NCBI GenBank assembly: GCA_947497265.1
Contig: CANMFP010000002.1
Coordinates: 496,001 to 560,000 of the forward strand
Reading direction: 5' to 3'
DNA length: 64,000 nucleotides
DNA from: an uncultured Isoptericola sp.
GTDB taxonomy: Bacteria; Actinomycetota; Actinomycetes; Actinomycetales; Cellulomonadaceae
Position 1 is the first letter of the stretch; every line of letters starts with the position of its first letter. Under the pieces are notes generated by a model. The model worked only from the letters and a program-made list of their open reading frames with translations, had not been told where the DNA came from and ran no database searches. The position numbers and the translations under genes are program-made. Below, one piece after another: positions 1 through 9,020 of the stretch.

Positions 1-272
1 ACGTGGCGGGCCACCAGCTCACCCGGCAGGGGCAGCCGGTGCGCCTCTCCCCGACCGAGCTCCGGCTGCTGCACTACCTGATGGAGAACGCGGGGCAGGT
101 CGTCTCGAAGGCACAGATCCTCGACCGGGTATGGCGATACGACTTCGGCGGCGACGCCAGCATCGTCGACACCTACATCTCGTACCTGCGGCGCAAGGTC
201 GACGGGGCCGGGCCGAAGCTCATCCACACCGTCCACGGCGTCGGCTACGTGATGCGGGAACCCCGGCCGTGA
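1..272 (+). CDS. Response regulator, OmpR/PhoB type (C-terminal part; 5' end outside window)
   Basis: Only the DNA-binding winged-helix domain is visible, 89 residues ending at the TGA at 270-272. The order of short motifs SPTELRLL, VSKAQILDRVW, DTYISYLRRKVD and IHTVHGVGYVMR is that of the OmpR/PhoB C-terminal domain, where the recognition helix precedes the final beta-hairpin wing. The receiver domain must lie upstream of the window. The stop overlaps the GTG start of the following sensor kinase by four bases (GTGA), so the two form a translationally coupled two-component system. The signal sensed is unknown. Confidence 0.9.
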   Translation, partial: VAGHQLTRQGQPVRLSPTELRLLHYLMENAGQVVSKAQILDRVWRYDFGGDASIVDTYISYLRRKVDGAGPKLIHTVHGVGYVMREPRP

Positions 273-1741
273 GGGGCCCTGTCCACCGGTTCTCGCTTCG
301 GACGAGGCTCCTGCTGATCACGGCGGGCCTCCTGCTGACCGGACTGGGCATCATCGGCACGGTCCTGACTGGTCACCTGGAGCGGTACCAGCTCGGTCGG
401 TTGGATGATCAGCTGGGCATGATGGCTTCGATCATCGCGACCGGGCCCGGTACGAGGGCGCCGGACCTCGAGCGCACCGCCGACGCCGCACTCCTCGAAC
501 CCGCCCTCGACGTCTTCGGCGATCCCTACCTGGTCCGCCTCGATCGCGACGGCACTCCGCACGGCACGATCCGCTCACCGCAGCTGGACCCGGCGAGCCT
601 GCCGAGCCTCGACGACCTTCGGGCGGTGCCCACGGACGGGTCGGCCACCGACCTGCCCGCCGCTGACCGGTCGGCACGGTGGCGAGTGGTCGCCCAGTCG
701 GCCTCCGGTGGGGACGGGACGGTGATCGCGGCCGCACCGCGCACCGACATCGATGCCACCGTCGCTCAGATCCGCGCGAGCAGTCTGATCAGCGGTCTGG
801 TCCTGCTGGTCACGCTGACGGCCGTCGGCTGGTTCGCGCTCGGACGAGGGCTGCGGCCGCTGCGCCGCGTCGAAACCACTGCGTCGGCCATAGCCGACGG
901 AGACCTCACCCAGCGTGTGCCCGACCTGGCCGTGGCGGGAACGGAGATCGGGCGGCTTGCGCGTTCGCTCAACGCCATGCTCGGTCAGCTGGAGCGAGCG
1001 TTCGCCGACCGGGCTGCCTCCGAGGCACGGATGCGAACCTTCGTGGCGGATGTCAGCCACGAGCTTCGCACCCCGCTGTTCGGCATCACGGGCACCGCCG
1101 ATCTCTACCGGATGGGTGCGCTTCCCGAACGGGCCGATGTCGACGAAGCGATCAGCAGCATCCACCGGGAGGCAGCTCGGCTGACGGCGCTGACCGAGGA
1201 CCTGCTGCTGCTCGCGCAGCTCGACGAGGCACCCGACGGACAGCTCGACCGGGCGCCGATGGATCTGCGCACCCTCGCAGGTGACGCGCGGAGCATCCTG
1301 CGCGCTCTCGACCCCACCCGCCCGGTCGAGCTCACCGGCCCGGGCGGCAACGGTCCACCAGGGCCGGCTCCCGCCCACGCCGATGAGGCCCGACTGCGCC
1401 AGGTCGCTACCAACCTCGTCGGCAACGCCACCGTCCACACCCCGCCAGGAACGCCCGTCCGCCTCGGCGTGGGGACCTTCGACGGCGGAGCGATACTCGA
1501 GGTGGCCGACCACGGGCCGGGGATGACCGCCGCACAGGCGGATCGCGTCTTCGAGCGCTTCTACCGCGCCGACCGCTCGCGCAGCCGGTCCGGTGGCGCC
1601 AGTGCCGGGCTGGGCCTGGCGATCGCGCGCTCGCTCGCGCGAGCGCACGGCGGAGACATCGAGCTCACCACAGCACTCGGCGAAGGCGCGCGCTTTCGCC
1701 TCGTGCTCCCCACGCCGGACCAAGGTCGGCACCCGGGATGA
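269..1741 (+). CDS. Two-component sensor histidine kinase
   Basis: Membrane sensor kinase partner of the preceding regulator, 490 residues from the GTG that overlaps its stop. A first membrane segment lies at about residues 12-32, an extracytoplasmic sensor region at about 35-165, and a second membrane segment at about 172-192 followed by a HAMP linker. The HisKA motif DVSHELRTP places the phospho-acceptor at His264. The ATPase core shows the N box (NLVGNATVH), G1 (DHGPGM), F box (FERFYR) and G2 (GLGLAIA). All catalytic motifs look intact. The longer frame reading back to 131 is rejected because it would overlap the regulator. The stimulus cannot be inferred. Confidence 0.93.
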   Translation: MRGPVHRFSLRTRLLLITAGLLLTGLGIIGTVLTGHLERYQLGRLDDQLGMMASIIATGPGTRAPDLERTADAALLEPALDVFGDPYLVRLDRDGTPHGTIRSPQLDPASLPSLDDLRAVPTDGSATDLPAADRSARWRVVAQSASGGDGTVIAAAPRTDIDATVAQIRASSLISGLVLLVTLTAVGWFALGRGLRPLRRVETTASAIADGDLTQRVPDLAVAGTEIGRLARSLNAMLGQLERAFADRAASEARMRTFVADVSHELRTPLFGITGTADLYRMGALPERADVDEAISSIHREAARLTALTEDLLLLAQLDEAPDGQLDRAPMDLRTLAGDARSILRALDPTRPVELTGPGGNGPPGPAPAHADEARLRQVATNLVGNATVHTPPGTPVRLGVGTFDGGAILEVADHGPGMTAAQADRVFERFYRADRSRSRSGGASAGLGLAIARSLARAHGGDIELTTALGEGARFRLVLPTPDQGRHPG

Positions 1742-1769
1742 GGACAACGCCGAACTGAGGCGACCAGAG

Positions 1770-1843
1770 TGGGCCCGGAGGGACTCGAACCCCCGACATC
1801 CACGGTGTAAGCGTGGCGCTCTGACCAACTGAGCTACAGGCCC
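1770..1843 (-). tRNA. tRNA-Val (anticodon UAC)
   Basis: A complete cloverleaf can be drawn on the minus strand: a 7-bp acceptor stem (GGGCCTG with CGGGCCC, one G-U pair), D arm GCTC/GAGC, an anticodon loop CTTACAC giving UAC, and a T arm with GTTCGAGTC. The discriminator is A. The 3' CCA is not encoded. It lies just downstream of the peroxiredoxin gene on the same strand. Confidence 0.95.
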
Positions 1844-1922
1844 TGGCAGCGCAGGCAAGGATACCGGCCCCGCGACCCGGTTCGGGACGACTCGGGCGGG
1901 CGCGCCGTCGACGGGCTCCGGA

Positions 1923-2387
1923 TCAGATCTCTGCGAGCGCCGCCCGGTACGCCTCGAGCTCGCGGCGCTCGCCGCGCGGGTGCACGACCGTCCAGCGGAC
2001 GATGCCGTCGGCGTCCACGAGGAACGAGCCCCGCAGCGCGTGACCGGACTCCGGGTCGAACACACCGAAGGCGGTCGCGGCGGCCCCGTGCGGCCAGAAG
2101 TCGCTGAGCATCTCGAACCCGAAGCCTTCGATCTCCTCCCACGCCTTGAGGGTGAAGACCGGGTCGGTGGAGACGGCCAGCAGACGCACGCCGGCCGCCT
2201 CGAAGTCCTCGATGTTGTCCCGGAGCTCGCTCAGCTCGCCCGTGCAGGTACCGGAGAAGGCGAACGGGAAGAAGACCACGAGCACGCTCTCACCGCGCAG
2301 GTCGGCGAGGTGGGTGGGCGTGCCGTGCGTGTCCGGCAGCGTGAAGTCCGGTGCCGGGTCGCCGGCACGCAGGACGGGGCTGCTCAT
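1923..2387 (-). CDS. ahpE: AhpE-type one-cysteine peroxiredoxin
   Basis: Thioredoxin-fold peroxidase of the AhpC/TSA family, 154 residues, expected to reduce hydrogen peroxide, organic peroxides or peroxynitrite in the cytosol. The active-site stretch PFAFSGTC (P41, S45, C48) fits the PxxxT/SxxC signature. Cys48 is the only cysteine in the protein, so it is a one-Cys enzyme that needs an external thiol reductant, as known for mycobacterial AhpE with mycothiol and mycoredoxin. It follows the DUF3052 gene by six bases on the same strand, and the pair is probably co-transcribed. Assignment to AhpE rather than Bcp rests on the short length and the lack of a resolving Cys. Confidence 0.88.
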   Translation of the reverse strand: MSSPVLRAGDPAPDFTLPDTHGTPTHLADLRGESVLVVFFPFAFSGTCTGELSELRDNIEDFEAAGVRLLAVSTDPVFTLKAWEEIEGFGFEMLSDFWPHGAAATAFGVFDPESGHALRGSFLVDADGIVRWTVVHPRGERRELEAYRAALAEI

Positions 2388-2393
2388 CCGGGG

Positions 2394-2798
2394 CTACCGA
2401 CCGCGCGGTGCCAGTCGCGTGGCGGACCAGTCGTCGCCCGCGGCGAACGTGCTGGTCGCGTGCAGGCCTGCCGTGGTGGCGGCCTCCATGATCTCGTCGT
2501 GGGCCACATGGCCTTCCCGGCGCGGCTTGCGCGTCAGGAGCCAGACCTGGCCTCCGTCGTCGAGCGCGGTCTGGACGTCGACGAGCGTGTCCGTCAGGTC
2601 GCCGTCCTCCTTGCGCCACCAGACGATGACCCCGTCGATGACGTCCCCGTAGTCCTCGTCCACGAGCTCGCCGCCGACCAGGCCCTCGAGCGCTTCGCGC
2701 AGAGGCTCGTCGACGTCGTCGTCCCACCCGAACTCCTGCACGACCTGACCGGTGGTGAACCCGAATCGCTCGGCCGGGCTTTCCGCCTGCTGTCCCAC
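2394..2798 (-). CDS. DUF3052 family protein
   Basis: A 134-residue soluble acidic protein of the actinobacterial DUF3052 family, recognised from its start (AERFGFTTGQVVQEFGWDDD) and the WLLTRKPRREGHV stretch near the middle. No catalytic motif is evident and its function is unknown. The family is commonly found beside aceE and an AhpE-like peroxiredoxin in actinobacteria, as here. The start is a GTG; an AAGGA stretch lies about 12 bases upstream, slightly far for a ribosome binding site. It is transcribed divergently from aceE. Confidence 0.85.
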   Translation of the reverse strand: MGQQAESPAERFGFTTGQVVQEFGWDDDVDEPLREALEGLVGGELVDEDYGDVIDGVIVWWRKEDGDLTDTLVDVQTALDDGGQVWLLTRKPRREGHVAHDEIMEAATTAGLHATSTFAAGDDWSATRLAPRGR

Positions 2799-3129
2799 GT
2801 GGACCTACGTTCCTTCCGTCGTCGTCAGGCGCACCCTGCGGTGCGCCTGTGAGCGTCAAGGTAGTGCACGCGGCGCCGTCGTGCGCGCCGGTCCACCGCC
2901 CCCACCGGCGCCCTCGACCGAGTCCGGACACATCACCATGACGTAGATCACGGATTCTTGACCGCCGCCTGGTGTCCGGGCTGAGAAAGTCAGGACACAA
3001 TGAGTAGTGACCACCCCGTGGGTGGACCGCGCCGTCGCGACCCCGGCGACGCGGCCGCCCGTGCACGGGACGCCTGACACGAGCGGTCGCCGGACCACGG
3101 CGGCAGCCCGCAGAAGAGAGAGGTTGCTG
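2799..3129. other. 331-bp divergent intergenic region with possible aceE promoter and 25-codon mini-ORF
   Basis: This gap separates DUF3052 (leftward) from aceE (rightward). It holds the hairpin at 2826-2849, a weak rightward promoter candidate (TTGACC at 2958-2963, then TGAGAA at 2982-2987), and an ATG-initiated 25-codon ORF at 3000-3077 that ends 52 bases before the aceE start. The coding frame of aceE stays open back to about 3007, but the Shine-Dalgarno-like AGAGAGG sits in front of the GTG at 3130. No other feature is seen. Confidence 0.35.
2826..2849. promoter_or_regulatory. Perfect 10-bp hairpin in the aceE/DUF3052 divergent region
   Basis: CAGGCGCACC and GGTGCGCCTG form a perfect 10-bp stem with a CTGC loop, 28 bases upstream of the DUF3052 start. 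It could be a 5' UTR structure of the leftward transcript or a binding site. No function is assigned. Confidence 0.45.
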
Positions 3130-5877
3130 GTGGCTTCGTACGACGAGACCGGACCGCTGATCGACGGTCTGCTCAGCGCGGTACCGGACATCGACCCGTC
3201 GGAGACGTCGGAGTGGATGGAGTCCCTGGACGGGCTGATCGACGACAAGGGCGGCCCACGGGCGCGCTACGTGATGCTCAACCTGATGCGTCGCGCACGC
3301 GAGCGCAGCGTGCAGATCCCCACCTCGGTGGCGACCCCGTACGTCAACACCATCGGTGTGCACGAGGAGCCCTACTTCCCCGGCGACGAGGCCATGGAGC
3401 GCAAGTACCGCTCCTGGAACCGCTGGAACGCCGCCGTCATGGTGACGCGCGCCCAGCGTCCCGGTCTGTCCGTCGGCGGGCACATCTCCTCCTACGCCTC
3501 CGTGGCGACGCTCACCGAGGTCGGCCTGAACCACTTCTTCCGCGGCAAGGACCACGCGGGCGGCGGCGACCAGATCTACTTCCAGGGCCACTCCTCCCCC
3601 GGCATGTACGCGCGGGCGTTCCTCGAGGGCCGGCTCAGCGCCGACCAGCTCGACGGGTTCCGGCAGGAGAAGTCGCACCCCGGCGGCGGCCTGCCGTCGT
3701 ACCCCCACCCGCGGCTCATGCAGGACTTCTGGGAGTTCCCGACGGTCTCCATGGGCCTCGGCCCGGCCTCGGCCATCTACCAGGCCTGGACGAACAAGTA
3801 CCTCGAGAACCGCGGGATCAAGGACACCAGCCAGCAGGACGTCTGGGCGTTCCTCGGCGACGGCGAGATGGACGAGCCCGAGTCGCGCGGCCTGATCCAG
3901 CACGCGGCGCACCAAGGCCTGGACAACCTGACGTTCGTCGTGAACTGCAACCTGCAGCGCCTCGACGGCCCCGTCCGCGGCAACGGCAAGATCATGCAGG
4001 AGCTGGAGGCGCAGTTCCGCGGCGCCGGCTGGAACGTCATCAAGGTCGTCTGGGGCCGCGAGTGGGACGCCCTGCTCAACGCGGACAAGGACCGCGCCCT
4101 GGTCAACCTCATGAACTCCACGCCGGACGGCGACTTCCAGACCTACCGTGCGGAGTCGGGCGCGTTCATCCGCGAGCACTTCTTCGGCCGCGACCCGCGC
4201 ACCAAGGCCCTCGTCGAGAACATGACCGACGACGACATCTGGAACATGAAGCGCGGCGGGCACGACTACCGCAAGATCTACGCGGCCTATGCGGCCGCTC
4301 GCGCGCACACCGGCCAGCCGACCGTCATCCTCGCCCAGACCGTGAAGGGTTACGCCCTCGGTTCGGGCTTCGCCGGCCGCAACGCCACGCACCAGATGAA
4401 GAAGGTCAAGAACACCGACCTCAAGGTGCTGCGCGACACTCTGCACATCCCCCTGACGGACGAGCAGATCGACGCCGAGCCGAACATGCCGCCGTACTAC
4501 CACCCGGGCATGGACGACGACGCGGTCCAGTACATGCTGGAGCGTCGCCGCCAGCTCGGCGGGTTCGTCCCCGAGCGCCGCTCGAAGGCGAAGCCGATCA
4601 AGCTCCCCGAGGCGAAGACGTACGAGCTGCTCAAGAAGGGCTCGGGCACGCAGGAGGTCGCCTCGACCATGGCGTTCGTGCGCCTGCTCAAGGACCTCAT
4701 CAAGGACAAGGGCATCGGCCCGCGCATCGTGCCGATCATCCCTGACGAGGCACGGACGTTCGGTCTCGACGCGATCTTCCCGAGCGCGAAGATCTTCAAC
4801 ACCGTCGGCCAGAACTACCTCGCGGTGGACCGTGAGCTCATGCTGAGCTACAAGGAGTCCGAGTCCGGGCAGATCATGCACACCGGCATCAACGAGGCAG
4901 GTTCCGCGTCTGCCTTCCAGGCGGTCGGCACCTCCTACGCCACGCACGGTGAGCAGATGGTGCCGTTCTACATCTTCTACTCGATGTTCGGCTTCCAGCG
5001 CACGGGCGACCAGTTCTGGGCCGCCGGCGACCAGCTCACGCGCGGTTTCATCATCGGCGCGACGGCGGGACGCACCACCCTGACGGGTGAGGGCCTGCAG
5101 CACGCGGACGGCCACTCGCCCCTGCTGGCCGGCACCAACACCGCGATGGTCCAGTACGACCCGGTGTACGGCTACGAGATCCGGCACATCGTGCGGGACG
5201 GCATCGAGCGGATGTACGGCGACGGCTCCGACGGCCGGGACCAGAACGTCATGTACTACCTCACGGTGTACAACGAGCCGATGGTCCAGCCGGCCGAGCC
5301 GGAGGACGTCGACGTCGAGGGCATCCTGCGAGGCATCCACCGCATCTCCGTCGAAGGCGGCGAGGGCCCCCGTGCTCAGCTCCTGGCATCCGGTGTGGGT
5401 GTTCCGTGGGCGCTCGAGGCGCAGCAGCTGCTGCGCGACGACTGGGGCGTCTCCGCCGACGTGTGGTCCGTGACGAGCTGGAACGAGCTGCGCCGGGACG
5501 CGCTGGCCGCGGAGAAGGACGCCCTGATCGACCCCGCGTCCGAGCCCCGCGTCCCCTACCTGACGCAGAAGCTCGGCGACGCGTCCGGTCCGTTCATCGC
5601 CTCCAGCGACTACGACCACCTGGTCCCCGACCAGATCCGGGCATGGGTCCCGGGTGACTACGCGGTGCTCGGTGCCGACGGCTTCGGCTTCTCGGACACC
5701 CGCGCGGCAGCCCGTCGACACTTCCTCATCGACGGTCCGTCGATGGTCGTCAAGACGCTCCAGCAGCTCGCCCGCCGCGGTGAGGTGCCTCGCGAGGTCG
5801 TCGCCCAGGCGGTCGAGAAGTACCGGCTGACCGACGTCACGGCCGGTACGTCCGGCTCCGCCGGCGGGGACAGCTGA
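3130..5877 (+). CDS. aceE: Pyruvate dehydrogenase E1 component, homodimeric type
   Basis: Thiamine-diphosphate enzyme that decarboxylates pyruvate and acetylates the lipoyl group of E2 in the pyruvate dehydrogenase complex. At 915 residues it matches the usual 890-930 of the homodimeric AceE family. The ThDP/magnesium motif is clear ([12 protein letters not shown], ending with [14 protein letters not shown]), as are the N-terminal YVNTIGV and the [13 protein letters not shown] region. The GTG at 3130 is chosen because AGAGAGG lies eight bases upstream and the family normally begins shortly before the [10 protein letters not shown] stretch. The gene stands alone in its transcription unit; E2 and E3 genes are not in the window. 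A strong hairpin follows the stop. Confidence 0.97.
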   Translation: MASYDETGPLIDGLLSAVPDIDPSETSEWMESLDGLIDDKGGPRARYVMLNLMRRARERSVQIPTSVATPYVNTIGVHEEPYFPGDEAMERKYRSWNRWNAAVMVTRAQRPGLSVGGHISSYASVATLTEVGLNHFFRGKDHAGGGDQIYFQGHSSPGMYARAFLEGRLSADQLDGFRQEKSHPGGGLPSYPHPRLMQDFWEFPTVSMGLGPASAIYQAWTNKYLENRGIKDTSQQDVWAFLGDGEMDEPESRGLIQHAAHQGLDNLTFVVNCNLQRLDGPVRGNGKIMQELEAQFRGAGWNVIKVVWGREWDALLNADKDRALVNLMNSTPDGDFQTYRAESGAFIREHFFGRDPRTKALVENMTDDDIWNMKRGGHDYRKIYAAYAAARAHTGQPTVILAQTVKGYALGSGFAGRNATHQMKKVKNTDLKVLRDTLHIPLTDEQIDAEPNMPPYYHPGMDDDAVQYMLERRRQLGGFVPERRSKAKPIKLPEAKTYELLKKGSGTQEVASTMAFVRLLKDLIKDKGIGPRIVPIIPDEARTFGLDAIFPSAKIFNTVGQNYLAVDRELMLSYKESESGQIMHTGINEAGSASAFQAVGTSYATHGEQMVPFYIFYSMFGFQRTGDQFWAAGDQLTRGFIIGATAGRTTLTGEGLQHADGHSPLLAGTNTAMVQYDPVYGYEIRHIVRDGIERMYGDGSDGRDQNVMYYLTVYNEPMVQPAEPEDVDVEGILRGIHRISVEGGEGPRAQLLASGVGVPWALEAQQLLRDDWGVSADVWSVTSWNELRRDALAAEKDALIDPASEPRVPYLTQKLGDASGPFIASSDYDHLVPDQIRAWVPGDYAVLGADGFGFSDTRAAARRHFLIDGPSMVVKTLQQLARRGEVPREVVAQAVEKYRLTDVTAGTSGSAGGDS

Positions 5878-5889
5878 CCGCCTGCCCGC

Positions 5890-5938
5890 ACGACGACGGC
5901 CCCCGCACCGATGTTCTCGGTGCGGGGGCCGTCGTCGT
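5890..5938. terminator. Bidirectional terminator between aceE and the convergent 232-aa gene
   Basis: A perfect 22-bp stem (5890-5911 with 5917-5938) encloses a five-base loop TGTTC. It sits 13 bases after the aceE stop and 42 bases before the convergent gene end. There is no long U tract, as is usual for terminators of very GC-rich actinobacteria. Confidence 0.88.
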
Positions 5939-5979
5939 CCCCGGCTACTACCTCGGCGCGAACGCTCCTCCCTCGGAAG

Positions 5980-6678
5980 CTAGGTCGGGGATCCGGGCGT
6001 CGTGACGTCGGCGCTCTCCGCCGCCTCCACCAGCGCGGTGAGCTCCGCGTGCATCGGCGCCACGGCCTGCGTGTCCGGGTGCTCCGCCAGGGTGGCGAGA
6101 TGCTGTCGCGCCTCGAAGACGCGTTCCGCCTCGATCGCCGCCAGCACGAGCTGGCGCCCCACCCCGGGCGTCTGCTCGCGCACCCGCCAGTGCCCGATGC
6201 CCAGGCCGAGCGCCTCGACGGGCATCCCGGCGTCACGCAGGATCTGCAGGCTCTCGGCGAGGGCCTCGCCCGTCCCTTCGCGTTCCGCCGCCGTGGCGAA
6301 CCGGCGTGCCGCGCCCTCCGGGTCCTCGAGCACCGAGAGCCGCCCCAGCTCGAGCAGGGGCCGCCACGCCTTGGGATGGCCCGCGAGCTCCTCGGCGAGC
6401 GACCACACCGCCAGGTCCGCCGCCTCCTGGCGGTGAACCTCCTCCTCCGGCGCCGTCAACGGATCCTCGACCGTGGGCTCCACCGCCCGGCGCCGGACCA
6501 GATCGGCCAGCGCATCGAAAGCACGAGCATCGTTCGGGTCGTCCTGCAGCAGCGCCCGTAGCGCGTCCTCGTGGGCCGTGTCCCCGAACCGGCGGGTCTC
6601 CGTCGGTCGCCGCGTCCCCACGCGCGACGTCGAGCGCTGTCGGTGCAGGAGCTGGCGGAGTCGGGGCATCAGAGCCAT
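5980..6678 (-). CDS. Conserved hypothetical protein, helical/TPR-like
   Basis: A 232-residue soluble protein with no signal peptide or membrane segment. A basic N-terminus (MALMPRLRQLLHRQ) is followed by Ala/Glu/Leu-rich helices whose pattern (DDPNDARAFDALADLV, WRPLLELGRLSVLEDPEGAARRFATAA) resembles tetratricopeptide-type helical hairpins. The family is not recognised beyond this and no enzymatic motif is visible. It is divergent from fasR, with 108 bases between them. The ATG at 6678 is preferred; another ATG lies nine bases further in. A scaffold or interaction role is only a guess. Confidence 0.7.
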   Translation of the reverse strand: MALMPRLRQLLHRQRSTSRVGTRRPTETRRFGDTAHEDALRALLQDDPNDARAFDALADLVRRRAVEPTVEDPLTAPEEEVHRQEAADLAVWSLAEELAGHPKAWRPLLELGRLSVLEDPEGAARRFATAAEREGTGEALAESLQILRDAGMPVEALGLGIGHWRVREQTPGVGRQLVLAAIEAERVFEARQHLATLAEHPDTQAVAPMHAELTALVEAAESADVTTPGSPT

Positions 6679-6774
6679 GTCTCGACCATATCCGCTAGCG
6701 GCTCTCGGGGCCGGACAGAGCGTCCGGCGTGCGCTCGTCACCGCTGGTTTGTGCACTCTCCACAACGAGGGGCC

Positions 6775-6780
6775 TATCCT
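6775..6780 (+). promoter_or_regulatory. Candidate -10 element of a leaderless fasR promoter
   Basis: TATCCT fits the actinobacterial TANNNT -10 consensus and lies six bases before the fasR ATG at 6787. This spacing would put the transcription start at or next to the A of the ATG. No Shine-Dalgarno sequence is visible, which agrees with a leaderless mRNA. Confidence 0.5.
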
Positions 6781-6786
6781 CGTGGC

Positions 6787-7950
6787 ATGCCGACCTCGAC
6801 CGTCTCGCGCGACGAGAACGTCCAGCGCGTCCGTGAAGGCCTCGGCCTGCTCACCGCGGCGGCGATGCGCCGCCTCGACGAGGAGGTCGCCTGGTACCGC
6901 CAGCTCCCCGCCGAGGACCGCTCCTACGTCGCGCTCGTCGCCCAGACCGGCATCAACGCGTTCGTCACGTGGTTCGCGGACCCCCAGCAGACCCCGCACG
7001 GGGTCGGCGAGATGTTCGCCGCCGCACCGCCCGAGCTGACCCGCTCGATCTCCCTGCAGCACACGCTGCAGCTCGTCCGTCTCATGGTCGACGTCGTGGA
7101 GTCGCACTCGGACCAGATCGCCTCGCCCGGTTACGAGCGTGAGCTGCGGGAGGCGGTGCTGCGCTACTCCCGGGAGGTCGCCTTCTCCGCGGCGGAGGTC
7201 TACGCCCGGGCCGCCGAGGTGCGTGGCGCCTGGGACGCCCGCCTGGAGGCACTGGTCGTCGACGCGATCGTGCGTGGCGACACGGACGACGCCCTGCGTT
7301 CCCGCGTCTCGGCGCTCGGGTGGACCGGCCGGGGCCACGCGCTCGTCGTCGTCGGCGAAGCCACGACCGGCCTGGACGACGTCGGCACCGCGGACCTGCG
7401 GCGCGCAGCCCGGCGCGCGGCCGGTGACACCCTCGTGGGGATCCATGGCGACCGCCTCGTGCTCGTGCTCGGCGGCGAGGGTGACCTCGTCACGGCGGCG
7501 AGCTCCCTGATCGGCCGGTTCGGCCCGGGTCCCGTGGTCTTCGGGCCGGTCGTGGCGAACATCACCGAGGCGCCGTCGTCCGCCCGGTCGGCCCTGGCCG
7601 GGCTCGCCGCGGCGCCCGCCTGGCCGCAGGCGCCGCGGCCGGTGCTGGCCGACGACCTGCTGCCGGAACGCGTGCTGACCGGCGACCGCACCGCCCGCCG
7701 GATCCTCGTCGCGCAGGCGTACCGCCCCTTGCAGGAGGCCACGGGGTCCGTCCTGGAGACACTGTCGGCCTACCTGGGCACGGGCCGCTCGCTCGAGGCG
7801 GCCGCGCGCCGGCTCTACGTGCACCCCAACACGGTCAGGTATCGGCTCCGGAAGGTCTCCGAGATCACCGGCTGGGACCCGCTCGACGCCCGCGAGTCGT
7901 TCGTCCTGCAGGTGGCGCTGGCGCTCGGCCAGCTCGGCCCCGAGGACTGA
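6787..7950 (+). CDS. fasR: PucR-family transcriptional regulator of fatty acid synthesis
   Basis: A 387-residue regulator. The C-terminal PucR/CdaR-type helix-turn-helix is plain (SLEAAARRLYVHPNTVRYRL, about residues 339-358), preceded by a GGDEF-like middle region. Its place directly before fabD-fabH-acpP-fabF is the arrangement known for Streptomyces FasR, which activates the fab operon, so the name rests on synteny plus domain type. The 98-base gap to fabD is the expected operator region. The start is the ATG at 6787, with a -10-like TATCCT six bases upstream; in-frame sequence further upstream reads across the divergent gene and is not used. Confidence 0.88.
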   Translation: MPTSTVSRDENVQRVREGLGLLTAAAMRRLDEEVAWYRQLPAEDRSYVALVAQTGINAFVTWFADPQQTPHGVGEMFAAAPPELTRSISLQHTLQLVRLMVDVVESHSDQIASPGYERELREAVLRYSREVAFSAAEVYARAAEVRGAWDARLEALVVDAIVRGDTDDALRSRVSALGWTGRGHALVVVGEATTGLDDVGTADLRRAARRAAGDTLVGIHGDRLVLVLGGEGDLVTAASSLIGRFGPGPVVFGPVVANITEAPSSARSALAGLAAAPAWPQAPRPVLADDLLPERVLTGDRTARRILVAQAYRPLQEATGSVLETLSAYLGTGRSLEAAARRLYVHPNTVRYRLRKVSEITGWDPLDARESFVLQVALALGQLGPED

Positions 7951-8048
7951 GGCGGCCGACGGCGGTTGAGGATTCCCACAATCGCCCACCGTGAGGTTGG
8001 TACGGGTCGCCACGCTCCATGGCGGGTTCCAGGTGGCACCGTGGACTC

Positions 8049-9020
8049 GTGCTCGCCGTCGTCTGCCCTGGACAGGGCTCTCAGACCCCCGGGATGCTCA
8101 GCCCCTGGCTGGAGCTGCCCGGAACCACCGACCTGCTCGACTCGTTCTCCGCGGCCGCGGGCTGCGACCTGACGCTGCACGGCACGACCTCGGACGCGGA
8201 GACCATCCGTGACACCGCCGTCGCCCAGCCGCTCATCGTCTCGGCCTCCCTGGCCGCCCTGCGGGCGATCCTGGACGGTCGCCCGGCGACCGACGTCGTG
8301 GACGTCACGGCCGGGCACTCGGTCGGTGAGCTGTCCGCCGCCGCCGTGGCCGGCGTGCTGGACGACGCCGGAGCCGTCGGCCTCGTGTCGCACCGCGGTC
8401 GGGCCATGGCCGACGCCGCGGCGTCGGCCTCGTCCGGGATGAGCGCCGTCGTCGGCGGCGACCCCGACGAGGTGCTGGCCGCCATCGAGGCCGCGGGGCT
8501 CTTCCCCGCGAACGTCAACGGCGGTGGACAGGTCGTCGCTGCCGGTGACGACGAGCGCCTCGCCGCGCTCGCCGAGAACCCTCCTGCCCGCACCCGCGTG
8601 ATCCCGCTCCCGGTGGCCGGCGCCTTCCACACCCCGTTCATGGACGCGGCGCGCACCTCCTTCGAGAAGGTCGCGACGACGTGGCTCGCCACCGACCCGC
8701 GCCTGCCGCTGCTCAGCAACGCCGACGGCAGGGACTACTCCGGGCTCGGTGAGGGGGCCCACGGCCACGGCCGCTCCCCGGACGTCCTCGCACGGCTCAC
8801 TGCGCAGATCACGGCGCCCGTGCGCTGGGACCGGTGCCAGGAGACGCTCGCGGAGCGGGGCGTCACCGGCATCCTCGAGCTGGCGCCCGGCGGTGTCCTG
8901 ACGGGCCTGGCCAAGCGGGCGCTCAAGGGCGTCGAGTCGGTGGCCGTGAAGTCGCCCGCGGACGTCGAGGCCGCCCGCGATCTGATCGCTCGCCACTCGG
9001 CCGTCGGCGCGGCCGCATGA
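8049..9020 (+). CDS. fabD: Malonyl-CoA:ACP transacylase
   Basis: Transfers malonate from CoA to acyl carrier protein, the entry step of the type II fatty acid synthase. The 323 residues contain the N-terminal CPGQGSQTPGM motif, the serine nucleophile at Ser91 in GHSVGE, and the conserved His in AGAFHTPFM. The GTG at 8049 is chosen because FabD proteins begin only a few residues before the GQGSQ motif; the open frame extends upstream without a better start. It overlaps fabH by four bases (ATGA), and the operon continues with acpP and fabF. Regulation by the adjacent FasR is inferred from the Streptomyces precedent. Confidence 0.95.
   Translation: MLAVVCPGQGSQTPGMLSPWLELPGTTDLLDSFSAAAGCDLTLHGTTSDAETIRDTAVAQPLIVSASLAALRAILDGRPATDVVDVTAGHSVGELSAAAVAGVLDDAGAVGLVSHRGRAMADAAASASSGMSAVVGGDPDEVLAAIEAAGLFPANVNGGGQVVAAGDDERLAALAENPPARTRVIPLPVAGAFHTPFMDAARTSFEKVATTWLATDPRLPLLSNADGRDYSGLGEGAHGHGRSPDVLARLTAQITAPVRWDRCQETLAERGVTGILELAPGGVLTGLAKRALKGVESVAVKSPADVEAARDLIARHSAVGAAA

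Noticed and set aside
2290-5721. Long open frame of over 1100 codons on the minus strand opposite aceE
   Set aside because: It is antisense to a certain gene, rich in Val/Arg/Asp/Leu from GC codon bias, and shows no family motif.
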